Of a stretch of 64,000 nt of DNA, positions 10,400-23,252 are shown in pieces. Source of the stretch: Epiperipatus broadwayi. Its lineage: Eukaryota; Onychophora; Udeonychophora; Euonychophora; Peripatidae. Below the pieces are notes generated by a model that saw nothing but the letters and a program-made list of their open reading frames with translations, did no database searches and was not told the DNA's origin. Position numbers and translations under genes: made by a program. The stretch is from assembly GCA_028023455.1 (NCBI GenBank), contig JAQFVV010000043.1, positions 1,427,483 through 1,491,482 of the forward strand. The letters are read 5' to 3'. Positions within the stretch are counted from its first letter, which is position 1, and each line of letters begins with the position of its first letter.

Positions 10400-12184
10400 G
10401 TTCATCAATAGGTTGGATAAAGCAATTGTCTAAACACAAGAATTAAATCAAGATGTAAAAAGTGGGATGATGATTTCTAAGGTTTTGTAAAAGCTGGCTG
10501 CAAGCATAGAACAATGTTTAATCTATAAATTTAATTTTTTTTTACAATTTTCATTATATGTAATGCAATTTTGCATAGTTCAACAGATTTAACAAACTGA
10601 ATGGAAATCACTTAGCAATGAAGTAGTCTGCAAGTTCAAAGAAATATATATATATATGCTGGTTTGGCATGAAATGTGCATCTTGAAGCTCATACATCTT
10701 TTCCACATTTTTAGTCATATATTTATTATTACATCGCTCCACAGGGTATTAAAAGCAGATAGAAATCAGTCCCTATCTTGCAGAAAAGTGATATAGTGAA
10801 AATTACACAACAGAAATATTCATTAAGTGAATAATCTTTAGTCTAATGAATAACTAATAAAAATTATTAATGTAAAACAAGTTTAGCTTTAGCTAAATTT
10901 GTTGTGTAATATTTAAGATAAACTTATGCAAAACATTTTGATTATGGAAGAAACTAGTTAGCTTTAGATTGTAGGACCACTTAGTATCATGCTGTGATTT
11001 GCTTTATTTTTTAGATATGGACCCAAATAAAATAAATAATTATTGAAGATAGTTTTAAACTGTAACTAAGGTATTATTGAAGATAATTTTGATACTTTAA
11101 GAAAATAATAATAATTTTCACAATATTGAGTATTATCATAGAAGATAGCTTATTTGATAGTAAAATTCTAAAATGCAAGAGTTGGTTAGAAACCTTTCAA
11201 ATTGAATGTAACATATGCATGATCAAAGAAAAGTATTAACAGATGCTTGAAAATGAAGATCCGTCAATCAAGATAACTTCCAGGTTGATATAATGACGAA
11301 AATGTTTGTACAACTAAATGAATAGCGTGGATTGCAAAATAGGAAAGAATAAATCACTCCTAGAAAAATAAAATCAGAAGCATGAAACTATTTACAGTGA
11401 ACTATATGTATCACATCACCGTATGTGGCTTTATTAAGTGAATAATAGCGTCCAAAATAAAATTTAGATTAGTAGGTGAATGTGATCGATCTGGAACTGA
11501 AAATTCAAAATCATTGGGATCAATAAAGAATTGGGTTTTGAGTCCTATAAGATGCGGAAAAAAACATTGCTGCAATAGAACAAAGAAATGTTATTCTGCT
11601 TAGAGGTTATTTTCTTGCAAACTTAAGTACTGGAGAGTTAGTAAAATGAGGTTGTTATAGCATTGTAAAATGGAATAAGAAAGTTAATGGTAACAAACAT
11701 CCATAATTAGACTTATTGAAAAATGATTAAGCATATCAATTTGGCATGCATGTCAGTAAATTGTTAGGTCACATGACCTAATTTGCCATATTTTTAACAA
11801 AAGTTCATGACCAAAGCACTAATGATTATTGCAACTGAATGCATAAAGATGTGGTGAGATAATTTGTTATCTGAACAATCTTGGTTTCCTTTTACTAGAT
11901 TATCCACATTGAAAAATTCAAATGGTATATCAAGTTAACTTCTAACAATATTAATAAGTTGTGCAATATATTTTAAATAGACAACGTGAGGAGATTCAAA
12001 TGGTGCATGGACCTTTAATTTCACAGGGTTTTTTAACATTTAACTTTTTATTTTGCTTTTAAACATCGTACTGAATTTTAGACCTGCAAATCTATAAGAA
12101 TGGCTAGGAATTTTAATCAGATTATATTTATAATTTGCAGATTGAAGATGGAAGAGATAGTATAAGTTGATATCAATATACTTA
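10400..12184. other. AT-rich stretch, nothing recognised
   Basis: No clear repeat ends, exons or ORFs. It may be very old mobile-element sequence, but no motif supports a call. Confidence 0.4.
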
Positions 12185-12198
12185 TAATCTTCAATAAT

Positions 12199-12391
12199 CA
12201 CATGATCACATTTCCTATACTAGCACATTAATTGTTGATAAACAGAGCAAAACTCTCCACAAGCCAGAAACTAGTCTGGGGATATTGGATGAGTAAGCAT
12301 TAGATAGGGATTTTATGCACAAGCCTTCTGGCATCCATTGATTACTCTGTTTAGCACAGGTGGCAATACTGTATGGAGAGTTTTGCTCTGT
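12199..12391 (-). mobile_element. hammerhead-family 1 element, truncated ribozyme
   Basis: A reverse-orientation copy starting CACATGATCACATTTCCTAT and ending GAGAGTTTTGCTCTGT. It is flanked by a perfect TAATCTTCAATAAT duplication (12185-12198, 12392-12405). Only the 3' half of the ribozyme remains, on the + strand (CAAGCCAGAAACTAGTCTGG then GGATATTGG). Confidence 0.75.
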
Positions 12392-12542
12392 TAATCTTCA
12401 ATAATATTAATAAAAGGTAGTGTCAAAATATTTGCAAAATGTTTCACAAGTAATTTAGTTTACCAAAGATTTGGAAAAATAAGTATTTGTTCTTCATAAA
12501 TCAATGAAATGAATAGCAATATTTTTTTAAGATTATGTAAAT

Positions 12543-12766
12543 TAAAACAGGCAAAACTCTCCATACAGTAGTGCCACTCAGTGGCTTGTGCATAAAATCC
12601 CTATCTAGTGCCTATTCATCAAATATTCCCAGTCTAGTTTTTAGCTTGTAGCTTTCATCATTGAGGAGCCTTGGGTCTGAGAGCACTACACCCAGATCTT
12701 AGGATCTAATGCAACGCTCCAGCCTGTTCTAACAGCTTGAGCAAGCATAAGAAATGGTGATCATGT
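12543..12766 (+). mobile_element. hammerhead-family 1 element, mutated core
   Basis: Flanked by GATTATGTAAAT / GATTATGCAAAT (12531-12542, 12767-12778). On the - strand the ribozyme region reads CCTCAATGATGAAAGC..., so the first core C is A and GAAA is changed to AAAA. Layout otherwise matches the 55302-55747 copy. Confidence 0.75.
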
Positions 12767-12779
12767 GATTATGCAAATC

Positions 12780-13515
12780 ACTTGGGGGTTTTTTCGTGTA
12801 ATTTATATTGACAAAATAATCATCAGAAAGCATGCTTTTAGCATATAAATTAAATAATGATTTTGACTTAATAATTTTTTTTGGAAAAATTAGTTTTAAA
12901 TTTTAATGTAGTAAAAAATCTATTCAGCCTACTGGACTATACAGAAACTGGAAAAAGATAACTATGCATACCTATGAATTATTTTCAGAAATAGGATGGT
13001 TATTATTTCTTATATTAATACAATATTATCACTGGTAAAATTTTAAATTCTTTATTTTCTTTTTAAGAACAAAGGTTAATATAATTAAAATAGTAAAAAC
13101 ATTTTGGAAAAGTCTTTAACAAAGCAACAGAATTTATTCTAAAGCAAAATATTAAGTATTTTCCAGGAAGATTGGGAATTTGCAATCTAATTTTTAAATC
13201 TTATCAGACAAATAATTCATTTTGACAGTGACTTTCTTTTTTGTTTCCCAGAAAACTCATTCTAGAATAATTATATGAATTGTTGTACTTATTTAGAATT
13301 ATTAAAAATTGTAGATACATCTTGTATTTATTTTTTCTGTAGCTATCACATTTTTGTGAATAACTTCAAAATTTTGTGTAAAAGAAATAGAAAATATTTT
13401 TAAATAGCTTGCTAAGATTAAAATAATTGTATTTATTTTATTGCCAACTATTACCATGCTTTCACTCATATTGTTAAAACAAAAATCCATAGTCGAACAA
13501 ATTAACTTTTCTTAT
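12780..13515. other. AT-rich stretch, nothing recognised
   Basis: No exons or repeat ends recognised; the frame at 13302-13490 has no identifiable domain. Confidence 0.4.
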
Positions 13516-13516
13516 T

Positions 13517-14040
13517 TATGTAAATAAGCATTTATTTTTTATAGCGCTATGTTTTTATAAATTGTAATACATTAAAGATCAGCCTTTTCAAGCTATTGTG
13601 CATGCGCTTTTTACAAGTGTTAATAATAAATGCTTTTACTCCCCACACAAGATATAGTATTTAGGAAAGAATAAAATGAATCCACTTATTCTTTCCAACC
13701 CAAATGCTTATATATGGGCCAATCTTAAGTACTGGAAGTGAAAGCGTGAGGATAGACCATTCACTTTAAATTACTGTTTACGATGTCTAAATGAATGACG
13801 TCGACGAAATTATCTAGAATTTACTAAACGTCACTCAAATGAAACTTAAACATATGTAAATAAGCATTTATTTTTATAGCGCTGTTTTTATAAATTGTAA
13901 TACATTAAAGATCAGCCTTTTCAAACTATTGTGCATTCTTTCCTAAATACTATATCGTGTTGGGAGTGAAAGTATTCATTTATTATTAACACTCTTAAAA
14001 AGCACATACACAATAGCTTGAAAAGGCTGATCTTTAATTT
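13517..14040. repeat. composite repeat with direct and inverted copies
   Basis: About 75 bp (TATGTAAATAAGCATTTATT through AAAGATCAGCCTTTTCAA) occur directly at 13517-13592 and again at 13853-13927. An inverted copy of GATCAGCCTTTTCAAGCTAT is at 14003-14033. The spacer 13690-13850 is related to 49334-49500 in the opposite orientation. A dispersed foldback-type family without visible coding capacity. Confidence 0.65.
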
Positions 14041-14980
14041 TATTTATATATTTATGAATAAAGGAAATGATAAAGGATTACCAGTAACTTGGGCAAAACA
14101 GAATTGTCTTTAAATATTCCTGAATTATTTGCTTTAGAGCTCTAGTATTTATCTTAATTGTTGACTGCAAATCCTTTAATCTTACTGAAATATTTTAACA
14201 CCTATTGCTGATATGTTGTATGTAATTCTTTTAACATATTTGTCAAGTTTAGGCAGATGATCAATCCCTTGGACATGGTTTTTAAAAATAAATGTGTGTA
14301 ATAAATTAACAATCAGTCCACTACAATATTTTTAATAATCCTTCAAATATTTTTTATTAACCTTATATATATAAATTTGAGGGTTTGTTACTTAGTAACT
14401 CCACAAATATTGTCCCAATGTTCATTTTATACACAATTTTTTTTTAGTGATTGAAAATATTTTTAGATGATGAAAAATTCCCTAGAGGTCATTACTAGTA
14501 TCCATGGCTTTGTTCATAGTATGAGTAAATTTCACAAATTTTTTAATCAATTGTCATCAAGCAAAAATCCATAGCCTATATAATTCTCCAAAACAAAAAG
14601 AAAGAAAAATCATGCATGATTGATGGAATATTTATTGAGTTATTAAGCAACAAACTTTCATATTTATATATGTCTCCATCAGTGAATTTTTTAATACTGT
14701 ATATTTAATTCTTTTAAAATGGTGTATGGATGTTTTCCCTGGTCCATCCTGCAAATAGCAATAGTAGCATGTGAAATAAATGTTTCCTTTAGGAATTAAT
14801 AAAAATTAGATCTTGCATTTATTTTTTTGAAGCTGTTAAGTAATTTCAAAATTTTATGTAAAAGAAATGGAAAATATTTTTTAATTATCTTGCAAAGATT
14901 AATATATAGATTAATTAATACTGAATTAAATATGTATATGGATTTTATTATATAGATATGAGAAGATAATATCCATTAAA
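14041..14980. other. AT-rich stretch, nothing recognised
   Basis: No coding or repeat structure identified. Confidence 0.4.
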
Positions 14981-14984
14981 CAGA

Positions 14985-15199
14985 GAAATACTAATTTTTG
15001 ATGTTACTAAGAAACTATCAATTACTACTAACTGACAATCTCTGAGGCAAAGCAAGTTTTTCTCATAATATCTTGTTGAGGGTCTTTAAAGCAAAGGGGA
15101 CTCCTTTTGTTTTAAAGAAAAACTTACTTTGCCTCAGGAATTGTCAATTAGTAGTAATTAATAGTTTCTTAGTAACATCAAAAGTTAAAGTGTTTCTCT
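14985..15199. repeat. foldback (inverted repeat) element
   Basis: An arm of about 80 bp beginning GAGAAATACTAATTTTTGAT recurs inverted, ending AAAGTTAAAGTGTTTCTC. The loop is about 50 bp. No transposase. MITE-like. Confidence 0.7.
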
Positions 15200-16795
15200 A
15201 TTCAATGATTACAATATGTATATATTTCTGTCCACATTTGTGGATTTTTTAATACATTTTTTTTAAAGGGATGGATGGATCTTCATACATGAAAACTAAC
15301 TTCATCTAAAAGCAAATTAAAAATATACACTATAAAATTATTAATGTGAAGTCCAGCAACATTATGAGAAATAGCCAAGCCAGAATTACAGAAGTGAGTT
15401 TTAGGTTCTCAAAATGAAAAATAACTACATGGTGAGGGCAACTATAGAACTCATTAGGTGCCAGGTATCTACAAAACCATCTTTTTTTCATCTAGGCAAG
15501 AATAATATTCTCTACACATTTATTAGTAAAAAGTTAATGTAATTGTATTTTGCCTCACTATTTTTCTAATAATACTTATCTTCTTATGGTTTTATATATT
15601 GATGGAATGCATTCTAAACATGTCAGGTTTATTTCAAACTGTTTTGTGAGGTATACCCCTACTAAAGATAGATCAAATGATATTGCAATCACCATTTAGG
15701 TAGATAATTATATATGGGTGTGAAATATTTACAAATCTCTGGTCTTAGCCTTTTCTTCCTGATTTTCCTACAACTTCTATTAATTCTCATAGTAGTATAT
15801 GGTGATATGTAAATGAGATCAAGAGATTTTCAACTTTTAGTTTGTATGATTTAACATACACTTCTATAATGCCAAGCAAGCAAAAACATTCCATTTACAC
15901 AGATGGAGAACAGAAATAACTTCTAATTTGTTTTGTTTTGACAAAAAATGATTTATCATTGTCTAAGTGAACTACTGATATTAAATCATTTCCCTCATAG
16001 CGTAAATCACGTCTAATCACTCTTGAAACCACATTCCTATAATTGAAAATTATCCATTTCCAAGATGGAATTTAAGAAAAAGTAAATGGAATCAATAGTA
16101 GATATTTTAATCAGAATATTAATAGAATCTTTTCTATTTCTTCTTGAAGTGATAGGGACCATAAAAGCAACTGCTGGATAGTCTATCCTTTGTGAATATC
16201 AAAAACAATCCATTCCAAGTTCGAACAAAATCATCTTCATCTCTTCAAAATATTCACCAGCTTAACAGGATCACATTTTAATAGTCCATATCTTTCAATC
16301 CGCATAAAAAAACAAACAATCAAAAACAAAATCTACAATGACCATGATCAAAAAGTGACTATCGTTTTACAGTTTCCACTCTCAACTTCATATTGCTTAT
16401 GGAATTCTTCATTCATTTTATTATTTACCAAGTAGAAAAAAAAAATACAACCCTTTTAATGAAATCATTGTTAATACAAATTATTGCCAGAGAATTAATG
16501 ATTTTTTTAAAAAGGGAATTTAGCAGTCTACTGTCTTGCGTGGTTGGGTTCATGGATTATTACTCTGCTCTGTTATTTTGATGCTCAAACTTCTTATTAA
16601 CTCCTATTCCACAACATCTGTAATACAATTATTCTTTACTTCGAACACTAGCTAGTTTAAAAATCCAAAGTAATAATTTTATTTGTTTAACAATTGTTGA
16701 AACTAAGCAAGAATGGCAATTGTTATTAAAAAATATCATTTGTCATTCTAATTTCATTTGAAATAGGACTTATCATCTGTAACAATCATTTATAC
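15200..16795. other. long stretch without recognised gene
   Basis: The stretch 15740-16380 has less low-complexity sequence than its flanks and could hold an old element on the - strand, but no domain was recognised in any frame. Confidence 0.35.
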
Positions 16796-17376
16796 CAGTG
16801 GTCTTCAACCTTTTCACACCTGCGGACCGGTAAAAATAAGGATAAGGTTTTGCAGACCAGCAAAAATAAGGATAAGGTTTCGTGGACCGGCAAAAATAAG
16901 GATTAGGTTTCGCAGACCGGCAAAAGTCTATAGATAAATTTTCTTAAAGATGTAAACTGCTTAGCCTTAGATGAGCATAATTGTTATAACTGATCAAAAC
17001 AACAATGTTAAATATACAAGATGAAGTTATATATATATGGAGTTTGTATAATAATAAACTTTTTTTTTTTAATTTTGAATTTTTTTAGAAAAGTATTAAA
17101 AAATTTAATTTATACCCCTCCCCCCATAAACATCCATGATAATTAGAAAAATAAATTAATTTATGTATGATTGATTAGATTTTGTTTTCGTTCTGTTTCT
17201 TTTTTTTTAATTGGGTAAAAATGAGATGAAAAAATAAATAAAAATTGTTTATATTAATTAAAAGTTTAAACTCTTATTATTTTGTTATTACAAACTTTCC
17301 TGCCAGTCTACTGCGAACCGGTAAAAAACTTCTGTGACCCGGTACCAGTCCACGGACCAAGGGTTGAAGACCACTG
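16796..17376. mobile_element. hAT MITE with perfect TSD and TIRs
   Basis: Left end CAGTGGTCTTCAACCTTTTC, right end GGGTTGAAGACCACTG (inverted). Flanked by ATTTATAC at 16788-16795 and 17377-17384, an exact 8-bp hAT-type duplication. Non-coding. Near the left end, a 30-bp unit (GCGGACCGGTAAAAATAAGG + ATAAGGTTT) repeats in tandem from 16821 to about 16926. Confidence 0.92.
16821..16926 (+). repeat. 30-bp tandem repeat inside hAT MITE
   Basis: Three full units plus a partial fourth begin at 16821, 16851, 16881 and 16911. They differ at a few positions in the GGACCGG part. Confidence 0.85.
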
Positions 17377-17559
17377 ATTTATACAGATATTCTAACTCTA
17401 AGATGGCAGCAAAAAATATAAAGACATAACAATAGATTAGAGATGAGTTTTATATTGATTATAAAAATCAAAACTACTCTTTATAGCTAGTTTTTATTTA
17501 CCAAAGATCAAAGTTATAAAATCACTGGATAATGTGAGAAAAGAAAAATGGAAACTATA

Positions 17560-19010
17560 GAGAAACAAAACTTTGGAAAATTCAGCCATAAGACTTGGCC
17601 AATTTTCCAAAAACTTGGTGGAAATAAAACTACGTGTAGAAGAATTATTACTATCATCTAATCAGGTCATCAATATTATACGGATTTCTAAATCCAAGAA
17701 TGAGAAAAGGTATCATTATAAACTTTTTCAAAACATTCCTGTAATATCAATCTAATAAAATCTGTAGATGTTAATGACCTTGAACTTGCCCTTGATGATC
17801 TTAAATCAAGAACAGCTAATATATTTCCAAAGTTTCTAAAAAAATTAACTATTCAATAATATTAATACTGCAGAAACTATTCCAAACATTTGGCATAAAA
17901 ACAAAACTATAGCAATCTTAAAACTAAATAAACCCAGTAATGATCAAAAAAAATATTGCCCAATGAGCTTCTTGAAAGAAAATAAGAATTTTATTAATAG
18001 TTGACTACCTGTAGAACAGGTTAGGTTTAAGCCAGATTGAAGCTATTGTGAGCAATTTTTATCTTTAAGAATTGGCATAAAAAGACTCAAAACTGGTGCT
18101 ATTTTTATTGACCTAATCTCAGTTTATTTCTGTTTGGAAAAATGGTCTTCTAAAAGTTTCTAAAATTCTTAAGTACATGCATAATTTGACAAAATACTTT
18201 CCAATAGAAAAATTTAAGTGAGACTAAATGATAATGATAGTAGATATAAAATTTTACAGAAAGATCTTAGGGTTTATTTCTTTCATCTACTTTATAGTCA
18301 TCAGCGATCTAGATACAGAATGCGGGAAATTCATTTATACTGGCAATATTGCTTTGACTGCTCAAAAGAGAGCCTTTCCTGAAATATAAAAGTTGTTCAA
18401 TAAAAATTGAATAGATTATAAATCTTCAAAGATTGTGATCTGTTCCTATTTCAATGAAGACAATACATTCAATTTTTCAACCAAACAGGAAAACGTCTCG
18501 TAATCTAAATGAAATTTTTTTGCAATGATAGAATAAAACACAATCCGTACACCATGTTATGTGAAATTAAATCAACGTTATTTCTAAGAATAACCTGGGA
18601 AAACTGGCAGATAGTATTTGCAGTTGTGATTATTATTTTAAGAGCAGCTTTCTTAGCACTAGCATATTCTCCTGATGAATACTATGACCAATCGGAGAAA
18701 AAGTTCCAAACTAAACTGAAGGATGCTCAATTAAATCTTGCCATGATTGAGGTTTATTCCTATGCAAGAACTTCCTGTTCTTTCACGTTATATCAGAAGT
18801 TGTCTCACAGGAAATGAATAAAAAGTTATTAAGCAGATTGAACTTGCGAATAAGTCAAGATATAGTTTCATCATCTAAGATTCGACTCAAATCAAGATAT
18901 CCATTTTGGATGTTCATCCAAGAAACTACAATCAAAGAATTATAATGAAAAGAAATGAAATTCTTACGAGCTTCCAAACAAATTTCCTTTTCAAATGAAC
19001 AATAAACCTA
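17560..19010 (+). mobile_element. jockey/CR1-type LINE reverse transcriptase remnant
   Basis: Broken frames give, in order, an IPKIWHKxKTIAILKxNKP-like block near 17880, a PVEQVRFKPD-like block near 18010, F-I-D-L near 18103 and a damaged YADD box (YTGNIALTA) near 18334-18362. There follows a C-terminal stretch IKHNPY..., ALAYSPDEYYDQ and QLNLAMIEVY at 18509-18817. This matches 'RNA-directed DNA polymerase from mobile element jockey'-like proteins common in invertebrates. It is defective. Confidence 0.7.
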
Positions 19011-19624
19011 GCTAAATTTGATTTTCTGCATCAGGAGTCTCATCAACAAACTCAAGATAAGCCATGGCTGTTGTGTTCATCTGCTTGACAAATGTACTGA
19101 ATATATAAACTATGAATTACATAGTTAACAACTGTCAAATTATGGCAACAATTGCAAAATTGAAGGACTTAATAGCTATTAATGCATCTATTTCCTGATT
19201 GTCAACAAAAAATCATAAGCTAAATAATAATTCTTTTAAACCTTAACATTTGTCTTATTAAGATATTTTTAAATTTTTTCATAATCAATTGGGTTCACAT
19301 TTCAATGGTTTTTTATTGAATATAATCAAAAAATTTTGATCATTTATATATATGTATTATGTTTTCATTTTGATTGTTTTTTAACTTGTTCATTTTAAAT
19401 AGACAATATATTTATTGCATATACAATAAATAATACAAATTTTTACATGTGTGCAATTAATTGGATAAAGTATTTCTTCTTAGAACAATCTATATGCATA
19501 ATCAACAATTCTATCATTGTTGGAACCACTGTCCACACTCTGATATAGTAAAGAAAAAGCTAATTGATACGTTTTATAATTTTGTAAAAAAAAAAACACA
19601 AAAAAAATTGAAAACAATATATTT

Positions 19625-19800
19625 AGAAATAAACAATGATTGAAAAACAAATATTTGTAATAAATATCGTCTATGCAAACATTATGAAAGAAATTAAAAT
19701 AGCTTTTACTATCAATGGTAAATTTAATTTCTTAGAGAATGTTTGCATAGATCACACTTATTGGAAATATTTGTTTTCCTATCGTTTAGTTTCTAAATAT
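19625..19800. repeat. foldback MITE-like repeat
   Basis: The arm starting ATTTAGAAATAAACAATGAT and continuing to GTCTATGCAAACATT is repeated inverted as AATGTTTGCATAGATCACAC ... TTTCTAAATATAT. The two short ORFs here are by-products of the palindrome. Confidence 0.65.
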
Positions 19801-19924
19801 ATTATTTTCAGGTTTATTTTCTAAATAAATTATATTATTTTCATGTTTTCAAGCATATGTTCATGGGTTTTTGATTTAAGATTTTTTTACGAAAAATATG
19901 AAACTTATCAATTAGCTTTTTCTT

Positions 19925-20270
19925 TGCTTGTGATGTGATGTGATGCACTGTGACTTCTTCTTATACGGAGTCAGGAATCTCTCAGCAACTATGCCCAGAG
20001 AAACCTGTTAGCCACTTTGAATGCCTTTCCATTCCCCACCCCAAGTTTTCCCATATTCTTTTCTACCCTGCTCCATCCCATTTCCACAACATAATCTTTG
20101 TCAACTCCATGACCTTTAGATCTAAAAACCTCTTATCTTTTCCCAAACCCAGCATAAAAACCAATAAGCCACTTTCTGTATAATCACTTTGTTCATATTT
20201 ATTCTTCCACAACTTCATTATTTGTATCCTTTCTGCTTTCAGGCATTTACATTCAGCTTCATTGGTATGT
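19925..20270 (-). mobile_element. LINE C-terminal fragment, copy 1 (zf-RVT-type family)
   Basis: The - strand contains a frame including LWKNKYEQSDYTESGLLVFM and LTKIMLWKWDGAG. The same sequence recurs at 47655-48270 and 56315-56640 in the same orientation. Copy 2 extends upstream into a cysteine motif of the zf-RVT type. 3'-end copies of one LINE family. Confidence 0.6.
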
Positions 20271-21960
20271 GAATAGTGGCTCCATCAATGGACAAAGCAT
20301 AAACTCTTTAACAGATGTTTCAATCAAATTAATAAAGTCCTTACTGATATGAATCATAGTAATCCATGGCCATGCTTCATAAAATAAAAATTCTATTACT
20401 CAAATTTATCCATTTGTACAGAGTAGCATAAAGTTTCCATGTTACATTTATAGGGTGAATCTAATGTCATTGTAACAGGCAACTTAACAAAACTGAATAA
20501 ATTTACTAACACGTGATACATATGTTCCATCAAGGCATAATATATCAAATCTAAAAAGAAATGGACCAGCCATAATCTTATGCGTAACTTCAACGGCAAA
20601 AGATATTGTATTAATATTTCTAAGTGATCTTTTATAATTCAACTATTACTGATTTTCTTCTTTTCTGAGTCAATGTCAGAAATATATATATATTCTTATG
20701 ATTTGAGAAAGAAGCTCTGAGGAAAGTACTTGTTATTGTACTGAAACGTCAGCTATTTAGCTATTACATTTTTATTACATTGAAGCTCCTGGAAATAATA
20801 CTATGAATTCATATTTATATATATTAAACAAAATACACAACAACAACTCTACAAAATTAAAAATGTCTATATAAAATTAAATGCTTTACGTGTTTATTAA
20901 GGTATAACTCCTGTATATGTCATGTCTAATTAATGTATTAAAGCCATGCATGGTTCAATGCAGAAATAGAGTAGCAGATTCTTAAGCTCAAGGTACATGG
21001 ATTGCAGCCCAGAACTGTTCGTTACCAGAGCTGATTTTTTTTTTATTAAGTCCTGAACAAAAAATCATTCACTTATTTTTTTTAATGCGTCAAAACAATT
21101 GTACTAATTAGATATAAGCATGAAAAATTCCAGCCTCTTCCTCACATAGCTGGTTTGACTAATATATTTAGATATTGTATCAATGGAAGGATTGCATGAA
21201 GATACATATATATTCATAATGCATGAATATAAGCACATATTCAAGCTTCATTCATAACTAATTGCACTTCAGACCATTTTGGTTTATTCTATTTAAATAA
21301 TCACATCGATCAATAAATTGAAACAGAAATATTAAGCTATGGTACGATTAATTATCTTGTGAGCTTTATTGTTGGCATTTGTATTGAATCCATTTTGCCT
21401 CTAAGTTGGCTAAACTCTTATATTTGACATATAATGTTTTACATGGCTCAATAAATATAATCCTGTTAATCGTTTATTTAGACATAGATTTCAATAATGA
21501 TAGTACAAAATGCTAACATTTTCAGATCACCCAGAATTAGATGTTAACTTGTAAGGTTGTACAGTATTTGTCCAACAGGAAGTGAAATCTTCGTGTTAAA
21601 CTGTTGATGTATGAACAGTTGTATTTACATTTTTAGAGGACTTGGAAGTGCAATATGTAATGCTCTTCCAAGTAAAATAAAAATCTTTTTAACCTTTCCC
21701 TTCAAATAAATATTTTTATATACCTACAAATGAAGAGTTTTTTTCCAATTGTTTAAGAATTTGTCATTGCTTTATATATTAAGTAAAGATCAATGAGTTT
21801 TGAGATTACCTGAAACATACTCTCTCTTTCCCCTCCCTCTTTCTATATATATATATATAATGTTAAGGATATCAAGTTACAATCATTAATAGAATTTCCA
21901 AATCCAAGCAAGCTTGGAATCTTAAGGTAGTTAATTCATCAGATTTTAATGTATCTCAAA
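20271..21960. other. stretch without recognised gene
   Basis: Contains the hammerhead-like motif at 20713-20754 and microsatellite TA runs at about 21845-21860. No exons recognised. Confidence 0.4.
20713..20754 (+). ncRNA. hammerhead-like motif without stem III loop
   Basis: AGCT, then CTGAGGA, a 5-bp stem (AGTAC/GTACT) with an AT-rich loop, GAAA, C, GTC and AGCT. All conserved hammerhead core positions are present, since position 7 is variable. Stem I has only 4 bp, and stem III has no loop in the monomer. It could only fold properly as a dimer or be a fossil. Confidence 0.35.
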
Positions 21961-21968
21961 GCATGTCC

Positions 21969-22506
21969 TGCAGAATACTGGTGTTCTGTGAATCTGCTTC
22001 GTGTTCCATGAAAAAAATTTTTAGAAATAATAATTGCTAGTTCTGTGCTATTGTGCTCATGCATTTTTGTGTGACCGGCAGTATCTACGTGCTGTGGCTA
22101 CCTGTGTGCAGCATGGTCAGTTTCTGTGTAACCTGGTGCGATGCATATATGTCATTGTTCGAATGACCTGGATTAATACTACCTGTTACTTTCAAATGGT
22201 GAAGACATAATAATATCTGTAATTGAACTGCCCACGCACTTATCGTATAATTCGTATATTGTTTAGATATCAGGTAAATGTTTATTTTAAAATAAATAAT
22301 TATTGTTTTTTATTGGGGTATTGCATTTTTAACTCAATAAATTTAATTAGTACCCTGTCCACATAATGGATAAATTTATAATAAGAAAACATCACTGTGA
22401 AGAAAACTTTGAAAATGAATCTACTGACAATACTGCCATTAGTGTTCCACGTGAAAAATATGAAGTGAGCTGTGTTCCGCAATTCTACAAAGATCGAGAA
22501 CCACTG
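21969..22506 (+). mobile_element. internally deleted hAT element
   Basis: The right end GATCGAGAACCACTG is a typical hAT terminus. The left end near 21969 (CAGAATACTGGTGTTCTGTG) shares the GTGTTCYGYGAAT theme with the inverted right end but is degraded. From 22364 the + strand starts MDKFIIRKHH, resembling the start of ZBED/hAT transposases, and joins the terminal repeat after about 35 codons. The target duplication is not clear. Confidence 0.6.
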
Positions 22507-23061
22507 CATTAGATGAAACAACTATTCATTTAACTATTGGTTGGTAAATGAGTGTCCAGCTATTCTTAGGTAGAGGCTAAAATAAGAAATGTCATAGACT
22601 CTCACCAAAAAGTATAATGTGGTGAATAGTCTTCATGTTTCTCTTTAGAATATTTCTGAAAAAGCCTTTGCCTACAGTGGGCCATTTAAAGGCTATTTTA
22701 AATTAGATTGAAATTCTCAGTTTTCAATTTAGGCAATAGCAATATCACTGCTCAAACTTTTTTTATATATAATATTTTTATTGTTTCACAAACGGTGCAT
22801 GTAATTCACATTTTGTTCCTTTACCATAAATAAATTATTTAGGCTAGGATTTTGGAATTCTAAGCATTTTTATACATAAGTTCATAATCAACTTATATTC
22901 GGTTCGTAAGATATGTATTTTTCAAAAAATAACTTAAAATCACGGGTGAATACTTGTCTTAAAATGAATCATCATTATGGTTATACTAACCGTAATCTAT
23001 AATGAGTTACATTTAAAAATACATCATAAAATAATTAAGACTTTACTTCATTAGCATTTGA

Positions 23062-23252
23062 AATCAATTAATATATATATGTGCTCTGCGCACAGATCAT
23101 GAAGCTATTCAAAGTACGTAAAATTATCAAAAGTTACCGCCAAGCGCATAAACTGTCCCGAAAGCACCTTGGCGGTAACTTTTGATAATTTTACGTACAT
23201 TGAATAGCTTCATTATCTGTGCGCAGAGAACATATATATATATTAATTGATT
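23062..23252. repeat. near-perfect foldback MITE
   Basis: The arm GTGCTCTGCGCACAGATCAT...CGTAAAATTATCAAAAGTTA...CCGCCAAG (about 23082-23145) is repeated inverted at about 23169-23232. The loop is only about 23 bp. TA-rich flanks (ATTAATATATATAT) are present on both sides. No coding. Confidence 0.85.

Noticed and set aside
13517-13927. LTR retrotransposon (75-bp direct repeats)
   Set aside because: The direct repeats are very short, there is no primer-binding site or coding region, and inverted copies are also present.
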